Assembly: GCA_024696635.1 (NCBI GenBank)
Contig: JAILGP010000150.1
Location: 1 to 32,426, forward strand
DNA length: 32,426 nt
Direction of reading: 5' to 3'
DNA from: Eubacterium sp.
GTDB lineage: Bacteria; Bacillota; Clostridia; Lachnospirales; Lachnospiraceae
Shown: one piece after another, positions 24,395 to 32,378 of the stretch
How the letters are laid out: the number at the start of each line of letters is the position of its first letter
Numbering within the stretch: position 1 is the stretch's first letter
The notes under the pieces: model-generated
The model's input: the letters and a program-made list of their open reading frames with translations, nothing else
What the model was told of the DNA's origin: nothing
Databases searched by the model: none
Position numbers and translations under genes: made by a program

Positions 24395-25309
24395 ATGAAA
24401 TTTTTTGTTACAGGTGTATGTGGTCAGCTTGGACATGATGTAATGAATGAACTTGCATCAAGAGGTTATGAAGGAATTGGCTCTGATATTCAGCCTGCCT
24501 ATAGTGGGGAAGCTGATGGATCTCCAGTTACCACAATGCCTTATGTATCACTGGATATTACAGATAAGAATGCAGTAGATGCTGCTATTAAAGAAGCAAA
24601 GCCTGATGTAGTGGTTCATTGTGCAGCCTGGACAGCGGTTGATGCTGCAGAGGATCAAGAGAATATTGATAAGGTAATGAATATAAATGTAAATGGTACA
24701 ACTTACATTGCAGAGACTTGTAAGAATCTGGATTGCAAGATGATTTATATTTCTACCGATTATGTATTTGATGGACAGGGTGAAAAACCTTGGGAGCCTG
24801 ACTGTAAAGATTTTGGACCTCTTTCAGTATATGGTACAAGTAAGCTTGGTGGAGAAATGGCAGTTTCCAATCTTCTCGAAAAATATTTTATTGTTCGTAT
24901 TGCCTGGGTATTCGGTACAAATGGAAAGAACTTTATCAAGACTATGCTTCGTGTTGGAAAAGACCATGGAATTGTACAGGTTGTGTCTGACCAGATAGGA
25001 ACTCCTACCTATACATATGATCTTGCAAGGCTTCTTGTTGATATGGCAGAGACTGAAAAATATGGCTTTTACCACGCTACAAATGAAGGTGGATATATAT
25101 CCTGGTATGATTTTACTTGTGAGATATATAAGCAGGCTGGTTACAAAACAAAGGTTCAGCCAATAACAACAGAGGAGTATGGTGTAGCCAAGGCTCAGCG
25201 CCCTTATAATTCAAGACTTGATAAGAGTAAGCTTAAGGAAGCTGGCTTCAAACCACTTCCAACCTGGCAGGATGCTCTTTCAAGATATCTTGAAAATATA
25301 GAATACTAA
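24395..25309 (+). CDS. rfbD: dTDP-4-dehydrorhamnose reductase
   Basis: This 304-residue short-chain dehydrogenase makes dTDP-L-rhamnose, a sugar donor for surface glycans. It has the Rossmann start FFVTGVCGQLGHDVM, YISTDYVFDGQGEKPW, the catalytic Tyr/Lys in VYGTSKLGGE, and VRIAWVFG. GGAGG at 24386-24390 selects the ATG at 24395; the upstream in-frame extension is not conserved and contains part of the spacer. rfbA, rfbB and rfbC are not in the window. It ends at a strong terminator, so it is a single-gene unit and is separate from the glycan genes 2 kb upstream. Confidence 0.94.
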   Translation: MKFFVTGVCGQLGHDVMNELASRGYEGIGSDIQPAYSGEADGSPVTTMPYVSLDITDKNAVDAAIKEAKPDVVVHCAAWTAVDAAEDQENIDKVMNINVNGTTYIAETCKNLDCKMIYISTDYVFDGQGEKPWEPDCKDFGPLSVYGTSKLGGEMAVSNLLEKYFIVRIAWVFGTNGKNFIKTMLRVGKDHGIVQVVSDQIGTPTYTYDLARLLVDMAETEKYGFYHATNEGGYISWYDFTCEIYKQAGYKTKVQPITTEEYGVAKAQRPYNSRLDKSKLKEAGFKPLPTWQDALSRYLENIEY

Positions 25310-25354
25310 TTGGGACTGACCATTGAAATATGGTTAACATAATATTAAGAATTA

Positions 25355-25398
25355 AATGTGTCAGGGCAGTATATTTAACTGCTTTGGCACATTTTCTT
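25355..25398 (+). terminator. Rho-independent terminator after rfbD
   Basis: AATGTGTCAGGGCAGT (25355-25370) pairs, with a few G-U pairs, with ACTGCTTTGGCACATT (25378-25393); the tail is TTTCTT. The loop is seven bases. Confidence 0.82.
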
Positions 25399-25575
25399 AT
25401 ATAAAAATTATAATAATGTTGCAACACTTTATCGAATTGAAACAACTAATTTATATGTTACAACATATTAATTGCAAGAGTCTATTGAATAGAAGCAACG
25501 TATTTTATCGTTATAACTTATCAATTGAAATAGTTTATTTAATTGAAATTAATAAGTAAAAGGCTGTTAAAGAAT
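25399..25575. other. AT-rich spacer with degenerate repeats before the cyclo-ligase gene
   Basis: The spacer holds no gene. Variants of TTATC(G)AATTGAAA(C/T)A occur near 25430, 25467 and 25518 at irregular distance, like a decayed version of the tandem arrays elsewhere in the window. I see no clear promoter and only AAGG, 12 bases from the next ATG, as a ribosome binding site. Confidence 0.5.
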
Positions 25576-26277
25576 ATGGAAAATAATAAAGATAGAAAAC
25601 CTGAGAGCCAAGAATATAATAATGATTTTAATCAGCTAGGGGATAAATCTGATATAAAAAAAGAAATCAGAAGGTCTGTCCTGCAAAAAAGAAAAAGTAT
25701 GGACCTGGCTCTTGCTAAGGAATATTCGGATATCATATGTGAAAGAATCATTTCCCTGAATCCATATAAAGAAGCAGAGGTTATTCTTTCTTATATGAGC
25801 TTCAGAAATGAAGTAAACATGGATAAATTAATGAAGGATGCAATAAATCAGGGGAAAGAGGTTTATATTCCCAAGGTGGAGTCGGGACGAAGAATGGAAT
25901 TTTATAAGTTTTCTGGTGATGGAATGGGTCTTGTTAGGGGAAGCTATGGGATTCTTGAACCGGATACTGAAAAAAATCTAAAGATCTATAAGGATGCTGG
26001 GAGAAAAACACTAATGATAGTTCCTGGCGTTGCATTTGACGAAAGCCTTAACAGGATAGGGCATGGTGGTGGATACTATGATGTATTTTTATCTATGTTA
26101 GGTTTAAATCTGGATGAATTAGTTGCTGAAGAGGGCAAAACTCTTGGGGTTAAATCATATTTCACAAGTTTAGCGGTGGGCTATGAGTATCAGATAGTTG
26201 ATCAAATACCAGCTGACAAGTATGATATTAAACCGGATTATCTTGTGACAGAGGAAAGAGTGATAAAGAAGATATAA
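25576..26277 (+). CDS. 5-formyltetrahydrofolate cyclo-ligase family protein
   Basis: A 233-residue protein that matches the MTHFS/YgfA family, which converts 5-formyl-THF to 5,10-methenyl-THF with ATP. The core begins at about residue 27 (KKEIRRSVLQKRK). It includes ILSYMSFRNEVNM, VYIPKVESGRRMEFY, GILEP, and the family signature RIGHGGGYYDVFL, where most members have RLGxGGGYYDR. The first ~25 residues are a charged, Asn-rich extension without family similarity. The start at 25576 is the only ATG near the spacer end, and its ribosome binding site is poor, so translation may be weak. Confidence 0.92.
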   Translation: MENNKDRKPESQEYNNDFNQLGDKSDIKKEIRRSVLQKRKSMDLALAKEYSDIICERIISLNPYKEAEVILSYMSFRNEVNMDKLMKDAINQGKEVYIPKVESGRRMEFYKFSGDGMGLVRGSYGILEPDTEKNLKIYKDAGRKTLMIVPGVAFDESLNRIGHGGGYYDVFLSMLGLNLDELVAEEGKTLGVKSYFTSLAVGYEYQIVDQIPADKYDIKPDYLVTEERVIKKI

Positions 26278-26378
26278 TTGCATTAATAATATTGATGTTT
26301 TATAATTACTATAACTAGGCTTATATAATCTTATATATAAAGATTTTTAGCGTAAAGGTGAAAGGATAGGTATTACTT

Positions 26379-28232
26379 ATGAGTGATAATAACATTAATA
26401 ATCCTATGGGACCAGACCCTAACTCTTATGGAGGTCAGCCACAACAGGGTTATGACCAGCAGGGCTATGGCCAACAAGGTTATGATCAGCAGGGATATAA
26501 TCAGCCACAACAGGGTTATGATCAGCAGGGATATGGCCAACAAGGTTATGATCAGCAGGGATATAATCAGCCACAGCAACCAGGTTATGGTCAGCAGGGA
26601 TATGGCCAACAGGGTTATGATCAGCAGGGATATGGCCAACAGGGTTATGATCAGCAGGGATATAATCAGCCACAGCAGGCAGGCTATGACCAGCAGGGAT
26701 ATGGCCAACAGGGTTATGACCAGCAGGGGTATAATCAGCCACAGCAGCCAGGTTATGACCAGCAGGGATATGGCCAACAGGGTTATGATCAACAGGGATA
26801 TAATCAGCCACAGCAGCCAGGCTATGGTCAGCAGGGATATGGCCAACAGGGCTATGATCAGCAGGGATATAATCAGCCACAGCAGCCAGGCATGATTTAT
26901 CAGGATACGCCTAGTGAACCATCTGGACCTAGTCAGCCAAATGAAACTGGTTCATCTGGTGGAAATGGCGGTGCAAATGGTGGTGGAAAGAAAACCGGTC
27001 TTATTATAGGAATAGCCTGTGGGGCAGTTGCTCTTATAGGACTTATTATTGGAGCAATTTTGCTTCTTGGTGGTGGAAAGAGCATTAAGGGAGCTGAAGA
27101 AGTTTCTCTCAAATTTATGGAAAGCTATTCCAAACTGGATGTAGAGTCAATGATTGAATGTCTACCTGCTGAATTACGGGGCAATGAAGATTCTGAGTCC
27201 GTAGCAGAGTATATGGATGGCATGGAAGAAATGGTTGATGAGCTTAAGGAAAATGATATTGAATTTGAGATAAAAAATATTGAGGTAGTATCATCAGAAA
27301 GAATTGACCCTAAGACCATAAATGATGATTTTAATAAAGATAATAATGTAGAATTAAAGTTCAAGAATGCGGCTAAGGTTAAGGTTGAAAGTGACTTATC
27401 TATGGTTATCTTCGAAGAGAAAATGGAAGAAGATTTCAACATGGAATTCACTTGTGCCAAGATTAAGAATAAGTGGTATGTCATAGATATACTTGCAGAA
27501 GATAGTGAAGATGAACTCTTTGGTGATGAAGAAGATTCGGAAGAGGATACAGAAGAGGATACAGAAGAAGCATCAGAGGGAGATACAGAAGATGTAGAAG
27601 AAGCATCAGAGGGTGATACAGAAGAAGCATCAGATGATGATACAGATGAAATAACTATTGAAGAGGCTCTTGCTAAAAATAAAGCAACTTCAAAGTTGGC
27701 AGAGGTTCCTGAGGGAATTTCAGATGATTTATATGATTTCACTTTTAGTTTTGATGGTACAGTTTACCAGCTTCCATATCCTATAAAGGACTTCCCGGCT
27801 GATTGGGTGCTTAATAAGGAATTTTTCTATGAAACCGATGAGGAACTCGACCCTGGAGACTATACAACTATTAATAAATATGAAAACAGTAAATGTGATG
27901 AATGGTTTTCTCTTTATATAGGAACCTATAATCCTACAGATAGTACCATAGAATATGCTGATTCATCTATCTATACTCTTGATTTCGACATGTCATATAC
28001 AGATACTGATAATTATCCTCAAGTGATTATTTCCAAGGGAATTACCTGGAATTCATCTCTTCAAGATGTATATGATAATTATGGTGCTCCAGACTCAGTG
28101 TATGAAGGTTTCGATGGTGAGAGTATTTTCGTTACATACTATAATGAAGATTATAGCTCTTATACTTTAAAAGTAAGTTATACTGAAGGAGTCCAAAATA
28201 TAACATTATATAGAACGATTTGGGGCGACTAA
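26379..28232 (+). CDS. Membrane protein with a Gly-Tyr-Gln low-complexity N-terminal domain
   Basis: A 617-residue protein not assigned to a named family. Residues 24-170 are six units of 22-33 residues made of GYxQQ modules and closed by GYNQPQQP. Residues 171-203 are a Gly/Ser/Pro linker. The first Lys residues in the protein are at 204-205, directly before a 23-residue membrane helix (about 208-230). Basic residues before the helix predict the repeat domain inside the cell and the rest outside. Outside are a domain (about 235-370) of the kind seen after such anchors ([21 protein letters not shown]), an acidic EEDTEEAS linker (about 380-425), and a final domain with [18 protein letters not shown], which recalls BamE/SmpA-like folds. 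AAAGGATAGG precedes the ATG. The function is unknown. Confidence 0.9.
   Translation: MSDNNINNPMGPDPNSYGGQPQQGYDQQGYGQQGYDQQGYNQPQQGYDQQGYGQQGYDQQGYNQPQQPGYGQQGYGQQGYDQQGYGQQGYDQQGYNQPQQAGYDQQGYGQQGYDQQGYNQPQQPGYDQQGYGQQGYDQQGYNQPQQPGYGQQGYGQQGYDQQGYNQPQQPGMIYQDTPSEPSGPSQPNETGSSGGNGGANGGGKKTGLIIGIACGAVALIGLIIGAILLLGGGKSIKGAEEVSLKFMESYSKLDVESMIECLPAELRGNEDSESVAEYMDGMEEMVDELKENDIEFEIKNIEVVSSERIDPKTINDDFNKDNNVELKFKNAAKVKVESDLSMVIFEEKMEEDFNMEFTCAKIKNKWYVIDILAEDSEDELFGDEEDSEEDTEEDTEEASEGDTEDVEEASEGDTEEASDDDTDEITIEEALAKNKATSKLAEVPEGISDDLYDFTFSFDGTVYQLPYPIKDFPADWVLNKEFFYETDEELDPGDYTTINKYENSKCDEWFSLYIGTYNPTDSTIEYADSSIYTLDFDMSYTDTDNYPQVIISKGITWNSSLQDVYDNYGAPDSVYEGFDGESIFVTYYNEDYSSYTLKVSYTEGVQNITLYRTIWGD
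26448..26888 (+). repeat. In-frame 66-69 bp repeat encoding the GYxQQ domain
   Basis: Six units of 22, 23, 33, 23, 23 and 23 codons, 441 bp in all. The third unit carries an extra [10 protein letters not shown] duplication. Copies share long identical DNA stretches (for example CAGCAGGGATATGGCCAACA), so the array is young enough to change length by recombination. A stop-free frame on the opposite strand is a by-product of the repeats. Confidence 0.97.
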
Positions 28233-28246
28233 ACATTTGCTTATTT

Positions 28247-28283
28247 AAGGGTCTTTTCTCTAAGAGAAAGGATCCTTTTATTG
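28247..28283 (+). terminator. Rho-independent terminator after the Gly-Tyr-Gln protein
   Basis: AAGGGTCTTTTCTC (28247-28260) pairs over 14 positions (two G-U) with GAGAAAGGATCCTT (28264-28277) around a 3-base loop, then TTATTG. Confidence 0.88.
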
Positions 28284-28374
28284 TGATTTTATGAAAATAT
28301 AGGAAAATATAGGAAAATAAGCACTTTTTGGGTAGTATAAGTGATAATTTCCTCTTTTATATTTATTAGATATG

Positions 28375-28476
28375 TGATAAAATGGTTGCCGTTGGGTTTT
28401 TGGCAGAATAATCAAGGGCTGGGATAAGTACCCCGGTATATTATAATAATTAAGACTGAGAGTCTAAGGAGGTAAT
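28375..28476 (+). promoter_or_regulatory. Extended -10 promoter and structured leader of purA
   Basis: TGATAAAAT at 28375-28383 is an extended -10 element; the -35 region (TTTTAT at 28355-28360) is poor. The roughly 85-base leader has a small GGG/CCC hairpin (28416-28434) and a 5-bp stem AGACT/AGTCT (28453-28465) directly against the Shine-Dalgarno AAGGAGG. I cannot match it to a known riboswitch class; it lacks purine-aptamer and ZTP-aptamer blocks. Confidence 0.45.
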
Positions 28477-29754
28477 ATGGTTACAGCAGTTGTAGGCGCC
28501 AATTGGGGAGATGAAGGTAAAGGTAAGATTACTGACATGCTTGCTGAGAAGGCTGATATAATTATCAGATTCCAGGGTGGAGCAAATGCAGGTCATACTA
28601 TTATAAATGATTATGGTAGATTTGCCCTTCACACACTTCCATCAGGAGTTTTTTATGATCACACCACAAGCATTATTGGAAATGGTGTTGCTCTTGATAT
28701 TCCAAAGCTCTTTAAAGAGGTTAAGGAAATAGAAGCAGGTGGTGTTCCTGCACCAAAGATTCTTGTTTCTGATAGAGCGCAGATGGTTATGCCATATCAT
28801 GTTCTTCTTGATACATATGAAGAGGAAAGACTTGCTGGAGCATCTTTTGGTTCCACAAAGTCAGGTATTGCTCCATTTTATTCAGATAAATATGCTAAGA
28901 TTGGTTTCCAGGTATCAGAGCTTTTTGCTGATGAGGAAACACTTAAGAGTAAGATAGAGAGAGTTATTGCTCAGAAAAATGTACTTCTTGAGCATCTTTA
29001 TCATAAGCCACTTCTTACAGTTGACGAAGTATATGCTACACTCATGGAATACAAGGCTATGGTTGAGCCATTTGTATGTGATGTTTCAGCATTTTTATAT
29101 CAGGCAATTAAGGATGGAAAGAATATTCTTCTTGAGGGACAGCTTGGTTCAATGAAGGATCCTGACCATGGTATCTATCCAATGGTTACTTCTTCATCAA
29201 CACTTGCTGGTTATGGTGCAATCGGTGCTGGAATTCCTCCTTATGAGATAAAGAGAATTGTAACAGTATGTAAGGCTTACTCAAGTGCTGTTGGAGCAGG
29301 TGAGTTCGTTAGTGAAATCTTCGGCGACGAGGCAGATCAGCTTAGAGTACGTGGTGGAGATAAGGGCGAGTTTGGTGCAACAACTGGCCGTCCACGTCGT
29401 ATGGGTTGGTTCGACTGTGTTGCTTCAAAATATGGCTGCAGACTTCAGGGTACAACTGACGTTGCATTTACCGTTCTTGATGCTCTTGGATATCTTGATG
29501 AGATTCCTGTATGTGTTGGCTACGAAATTGATGGCCAGGTTACAACAGATTTCCCTGTTACAACCAAGCTTAAGGATGCTAAGCCTGTATACAAGACACT
29601 TCCAGGCTGGAAATGCGATATAAGAGGAATAACAAAGTACGAGGAACTTCCAGAAAACTGCAGAAACTATATCGAGTTTATTGAGAAGGAGATTGGCTTC
29701 CCAATCACTATGGTTTCAAATGGTCCTGGAAGACATGAGATTATTTATAGATAA
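28477..29754 (+). CDS. purA: Adenylosuccinate synthetase
   Basis: This 425-residue enzyme joins IMP and aspartate with GTP, the first step to AMP. It has the P-loop NWGDEGKGK at residues 9-17 with the catalytic Asp12, FQGGANAGHT with the catalytic His, LLEGQLGSMKDPDHG, and TTGRPRRMGWFD toward the end. Length is normal. AAGGAGG precedes the ATG by four bases. It is probably transcribed from the promoter just upstream, as terminators lie on both sides. It works with purB, 4 kb upstream. Confidence 0.97.
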   Translation: MVTAVVGANWGDEGKGKITDMLAEKADIIIRFQGGANAGHTIINDYGRFALHTLPSGVFYDHTTSIIGNGVALDIPKLFKEVKEIEAGGVPAPKILVSDRAQMVMPYHVLLDTYEEERLAGASFGSTKSGIAPFYSDKYAKIGFQVSELFADEETLKSKIERVIAQKNVLLEHLYHKPLLTVDEVYATLMEYKAMVEPFVCDVSAFLYQAIKDGKNILLEGQLGSMKDPDHGIYPMVTSSSTLAGYGAIGAGIPPYEIKRIVTVCKAYSSAVGAGEFVSEIFGDEADQLRVRGGDKGEFGATTGRPRRMGWFDCVASKYGCRLQGTTDVAFTVLDALGYLDEIPVCVGYEIDGQVTTDFPVTTKLKDAKPVYKTLPGWKCDIRGITKYEELPENCRNYIEFIEKEIGFPITMVSNGPGRHEIIYR

Positions 29755-29793
29755 GAATCATTTTGTTTTATGGATTTGAATAATTAGAAATGT

Positions 29794-29840
29794 GCGGACC
29801 GGAGGTGATGCTTTAAAGCTTGCTGATGGTCCGTAATTTT
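29794..29840 (+). terminator. Probable terminator after purA
   Basis: GCGGACC (29794-29800) pairs with GGTCCGT (29828-29834), with a further small GCTTTAAAGC hairpin inside. The tail is AATTTTGT. Confidence 0.7.
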
Positions 29841-30034
29841 GTATAATGAATATTGATACTATTTGTTAAGCCTACTGGAGGTTGATAGATTGTATTGGGA
29901 ATACCTGTGTGATATTTATAATCTTAATGTTGGTTTGCAATTTGTACAGTGAATATAGAAATGATTATTTATGTTGCTGGTGTTAGTAGATTAAATTAGA
30001 AAAATAGAATTAGAAATATTGTGTGGAGGTTAAT
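29841..30034. other. Spacer before the glycerol-1-phosphate dehydrogenase gene
   Basis: About 195 bases without a coding region. It is AT-rich with scattered GGAGG (29877-29881) that is not followed by a usable long frame. I see no riboswitch, clear promoter or phased repeat. Confidence 0.5.
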
Positions 30035-31105
30035 ATGAATCAGTTTAGATTACCATATCATTTAATTGTAGATGAGGGGATATTTGGGAGAATTCCTGCT
30101 GTAATGGAGGATGTGGATTCTTCCATAGCATCGAAAAAAGCTATTATTGTTACAGAAGAAAACCTTAAGAATATATTTGAAAATATACTTAATGGAATAA
30201 AGGAAAGCTTTCCTGACAGCGAGATGTACATGATTCAGCAGGCATCCTATGATAATGCTGTTGCTCTTGCCAAATATATTACCATGAATGACATCAAGGT
30301 TGTTATTGGGTTTGGTGGAGGTACAGTGCTGGATCTTGCCAAGTTTGCAGCCTTTGTTTCCAAGTCGAAGCTTATCTCCCTTCCAACAACACTTAGTAAT
30401 GATAGTCTTGCTTCACCTGTTGCTGTTCTTGGTACAGAGGGAAGGGCGCGCAAGACATTTAAGTGTACAATTCCAGACGCTATTCTTGTGGATGCTAATA
30501 TTATAATGAGTGCTCCTACAAGACAGCTTTTATCAGGAATAGGTGATACAGTCAGCAAGTATACAGCCCTTAATGACTGGAAGATAGCTCATGTTCATGG
30601 ATCAGATCATGTAGACGACTTTGCTTATATGATCTCAAAGATGGCATTTAACTCCATAGCTTATAATGACCAGAAGGAGCTTAAGAGTGCAGACTTTATC
30701 AAGCGTCTTACACAGGCTCTTGTTATGGGTGGACTTGCCATGGAAATTGCAGGAACCTCACGTCCTAGCAGTGGAAGCGAGCATCTTTTTTGCCACGCCC
30801 TTGAAGAAAATTTTGCAGATCAGGTGAATGTTCCTCATGGTATTGCAGTTGCAATGGGAAGCTATGGTGCTTGTAAATTCCAGAGTAGAAATATTGCTAA
30901 AATCACACGCATCATAAAGGAATACGGAATTCCTGTAGTTCCATCAGACTGGAAGATAACAGAGGAAATATTTGTGGGAGCATGGCAGACAGCATCTGCA
31001 TCTAGACCTGACAGATATACAATCCTTAATGAGACTGACCTTTCTACTGAGAGACTTAGCAGACTCTATTATGAAATGGAAGATGTTTTTGCTAATCCAA
31101 ACTAA
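30035..31105 (+). CDS. egsA: sn-glycerol-1-phosphate dehydrogenase family protein (EgsA/AraM-like)
   Basis: A 356-residue member of the iron-alcohol-dehydrogenase/dehydroquinate-synthase fold. It has the dinucleotide site GFGGGTVLDLAKFAA, the block SLPTTLSNDSLASPV typical of glycerol-1-phosphate dehydrogenases, and metal-ligand regions GIGDTVSKYTALNDW, SGSEHLFCHALE and VPHGIAVAMG. Such enzymes reduce dihydroxyacetone phosphate to glycerol-1-phosphate, the archaeal-type enantiomer; in Bacillus the homologue AraM supplies it for a minor prenyl-glycerol lipid. GGAGG at 30025-30029 selects the ATG at 30035. No PcrB/GGGP synthase gene is nearby, so the use of the product here is open. It is convergent with birA. 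Confidence 0.88.
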   Translation: MNQFRLPYHLIVDEGIFGRIPAVMEDVDSSIASKKAIIVTEENLKNIFENILNGIKESFPDSEMYMIQQASYDNAVALAKYITMNDIKVVIGFGGGTVLDLAKFAAFVSKSKLISLPTTLSNDSLASPVAVLGTEGRARKTFKCTIPDAILVDANIIMSAPTRQLLSGIGDTVSKYTALNDWKIAHVHGSDHVDDFAYMISKMAFNSIAYNDQKELKSADFIKRLTQALVMGGLAMEIAGTSRPSSGSEHLFCHALEENFADQVNVPHGIAVAMGSYGACKFQSRNIAKITRIIKEYGIPVVPSDWKITEEIFVGAWQTASASRPDRYTILNETDLSTERLSRLYYEMEDVFANPN

Positions 31106-31206
31106 ATAAGCCGGATATATAAAGAAAAATGATAAATCTGGAAAAAATATACTGTATCCATAAGTGTGGATAAAAAAATATGTTAAAGTAAAAATATGCA
31201 AAAGCG

Positions 31207-31252
31207 AAAAAGCAAACAAAAGGCTGAGAGATAGGCTGATTGTTTGCTTTTG
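31207..31252. terminator. Bidirectional terminator between egsA-like gene and birA
   Basis: AAAAGCAAACAA (31208-31219) and TTGTTTGCTTTT (31240-31251) are exact reverse complements. A-rich and T-rich flanks on each side let it act on both converging transcripts. Confidence 0.88.
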
Positions 31253-31296
31253 TCCAAGGTATTGACATAGGTCCAGACCATTCATAAGAAAAATAT

Positions 31297-32208
31297 TTAT
31301 ACATAGCCATATAAACCTCTGACGGATACTTCTCCACTTGATATGGATATTATATTACCTGTTTTGTCTTCTACAAGCAAAGCGCCGGTTTTATCTATTC
31401 CTCTTGAAATAAATTTTTCGCTTAAAGTATTTAAGAAAGCAGTGCTTGAATCTTTATTTGGTGATTCTAAAGATGTGGTGCCTGCATGCTTATTCAATGA
31501 TTCTAAAGAGCTTGAGCTTACATTTATATTTGAACTTGTAAGAATGACCTCCTTATCTTTACTAATAAGAAGGGAATTATATTCTTCTATTATAAAGCTT
31601 AAATCTTCTGTTTTTTCGTATTCATTTATATAATTAATAAGGTATTTGCTTATGAGACCTATTATCTGAGTGCGGTCTGATGAAATTCCAGTTTCCAGAA
31701 GGAGAGAAGTTGCTTTATGGGATATATCCTGAGGAAATGAGGGGGTATTAACATTTACTCCTATCCCGCAAATGACATAAGGATATACCAGTTCTGTAAG
31801 TATTCCGCAGATTTTTTTGCCTTTAATTATCAGGTCGTTGGGCCATTTGATTCTTAGATTGTCTGAAAGCTTTGATAAGCCGTGGTTGTTAGAATAGTCT
31901 GATACGGCCTTTAAAACAGCCATGGCTGCCAGAATAGTAATGCCTGAAATGTGTTCAGAATTAAGCTTTGGACTTGTGACTAGTGACATGCTTATATTTG
32001 TACTGGCAGGAGAAGTCCATACACGTCCCATTCTTCCTCTTCCTGAGGATTGAGTATCAGCTGTAAAAAGTTCGGGACCAAAGTAGATGAAGTTATCTTT
32101 TCTAACTTCTTTTTTGGCCTGGTCATTTGTGGAACCTATTACATCATAGTAATGTACACGGGAAAGGAGCCCGGACTCTGTTAAATAATTAAAGTCAGAT
32201 TGTGTCAT
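31297..32208 (-). CDS. birA: Biotin--[acetyl-CoA-carboxylase] ligase, without DNA-binding domain
   Basis: A 303-residue enzyme that attaches biotin to carboxylase carrier domains through biotinyl-AMP. It starts directly with the catalytic domain: SSGRGRMGRVW (residues 54-64), the biotin/ATP-contact Lys121 in IKWPNDLII, KKICGILTE, and GIGVNVN. The C-terminal domain ends ISSGEVSVRG. There is no N-terminal helix-turn-helix, so it should not be a repressor. Between KDKEVIL and the C-terminal beta strands there is an insert of about 40 residues (224-264) rich in Ser, Asn and Thr, with a 12-residue repeat beginning SLES. AGGAG precedes the start codon by six bases on the - strand. Confidence 0.95.
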   Translation of the reverse strand: MTQSDFNYLTESGLLSRVHYYDVIGSTNDQAKKEVRKDNFIYFGPELFTADTQSSGRGRMGRVWTSPASTNISMSLVTSPKLNSEHISGITILAAMAVLKAVSDYSNNHGLSKLSDNLRIKWPNDLIIKGKKICGILTELVYPYVICGIGVNVNTPSFPQDISHKATSLLLETGISSDRTQIIGLISKYLINYINEYEKTEDLSFIIEEYNSLLISKDKEVILTSSNINVSSSSLESLNKHAGTTSLESPNKDSSTAFLNTLSEKFISRGIDKTGALLVEDKTGNIISISSGEVSVRGLYGYV

Positions 32209-32378
32209 GACTTTCTCCTATCATTTTCGCTTTATTTGGAATTTTGTATATTGATTGATTTTTATTTCTATTCAGCAGTCTGGCTAACAATTAGCATGAA
32301 TTTGGCTGTTTTGTTTGCCATTTCAGAATTAATAGCGGGCATATTTAACATAATCCTGGCCATTATCCTTGACTACTA

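Noticed and set aside
26373..26880. Long open frames on the - strand, and a second + frame, inside the GYxQQ repeat
   Set aside because: They are created by the repetitive codons, have no ribosome binding site, and encode only periodic low-complexity sequence.
27125..27742. A 205-codon Ser-rich frame on the - strand
   Set aside because: It lies opposite the acidic linker of a well-supported gene; Glu/Asp codons read as Ser-rich on the other strand.
29877..30020. A small gene after GGAGG at 29877
   Set aside because: The frame after the nearest start is short and AT-biased, with no similarity; the site is probably chance.
32268..32363. A 31-codon frame on the - strand starting MARIMLNMPA, with AGGA upstream
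   Set aside because: It is very short, has no recognisable similarity, and the spacer between the edge gene and birA could hold such a frame by chance; not enough to call a gene.
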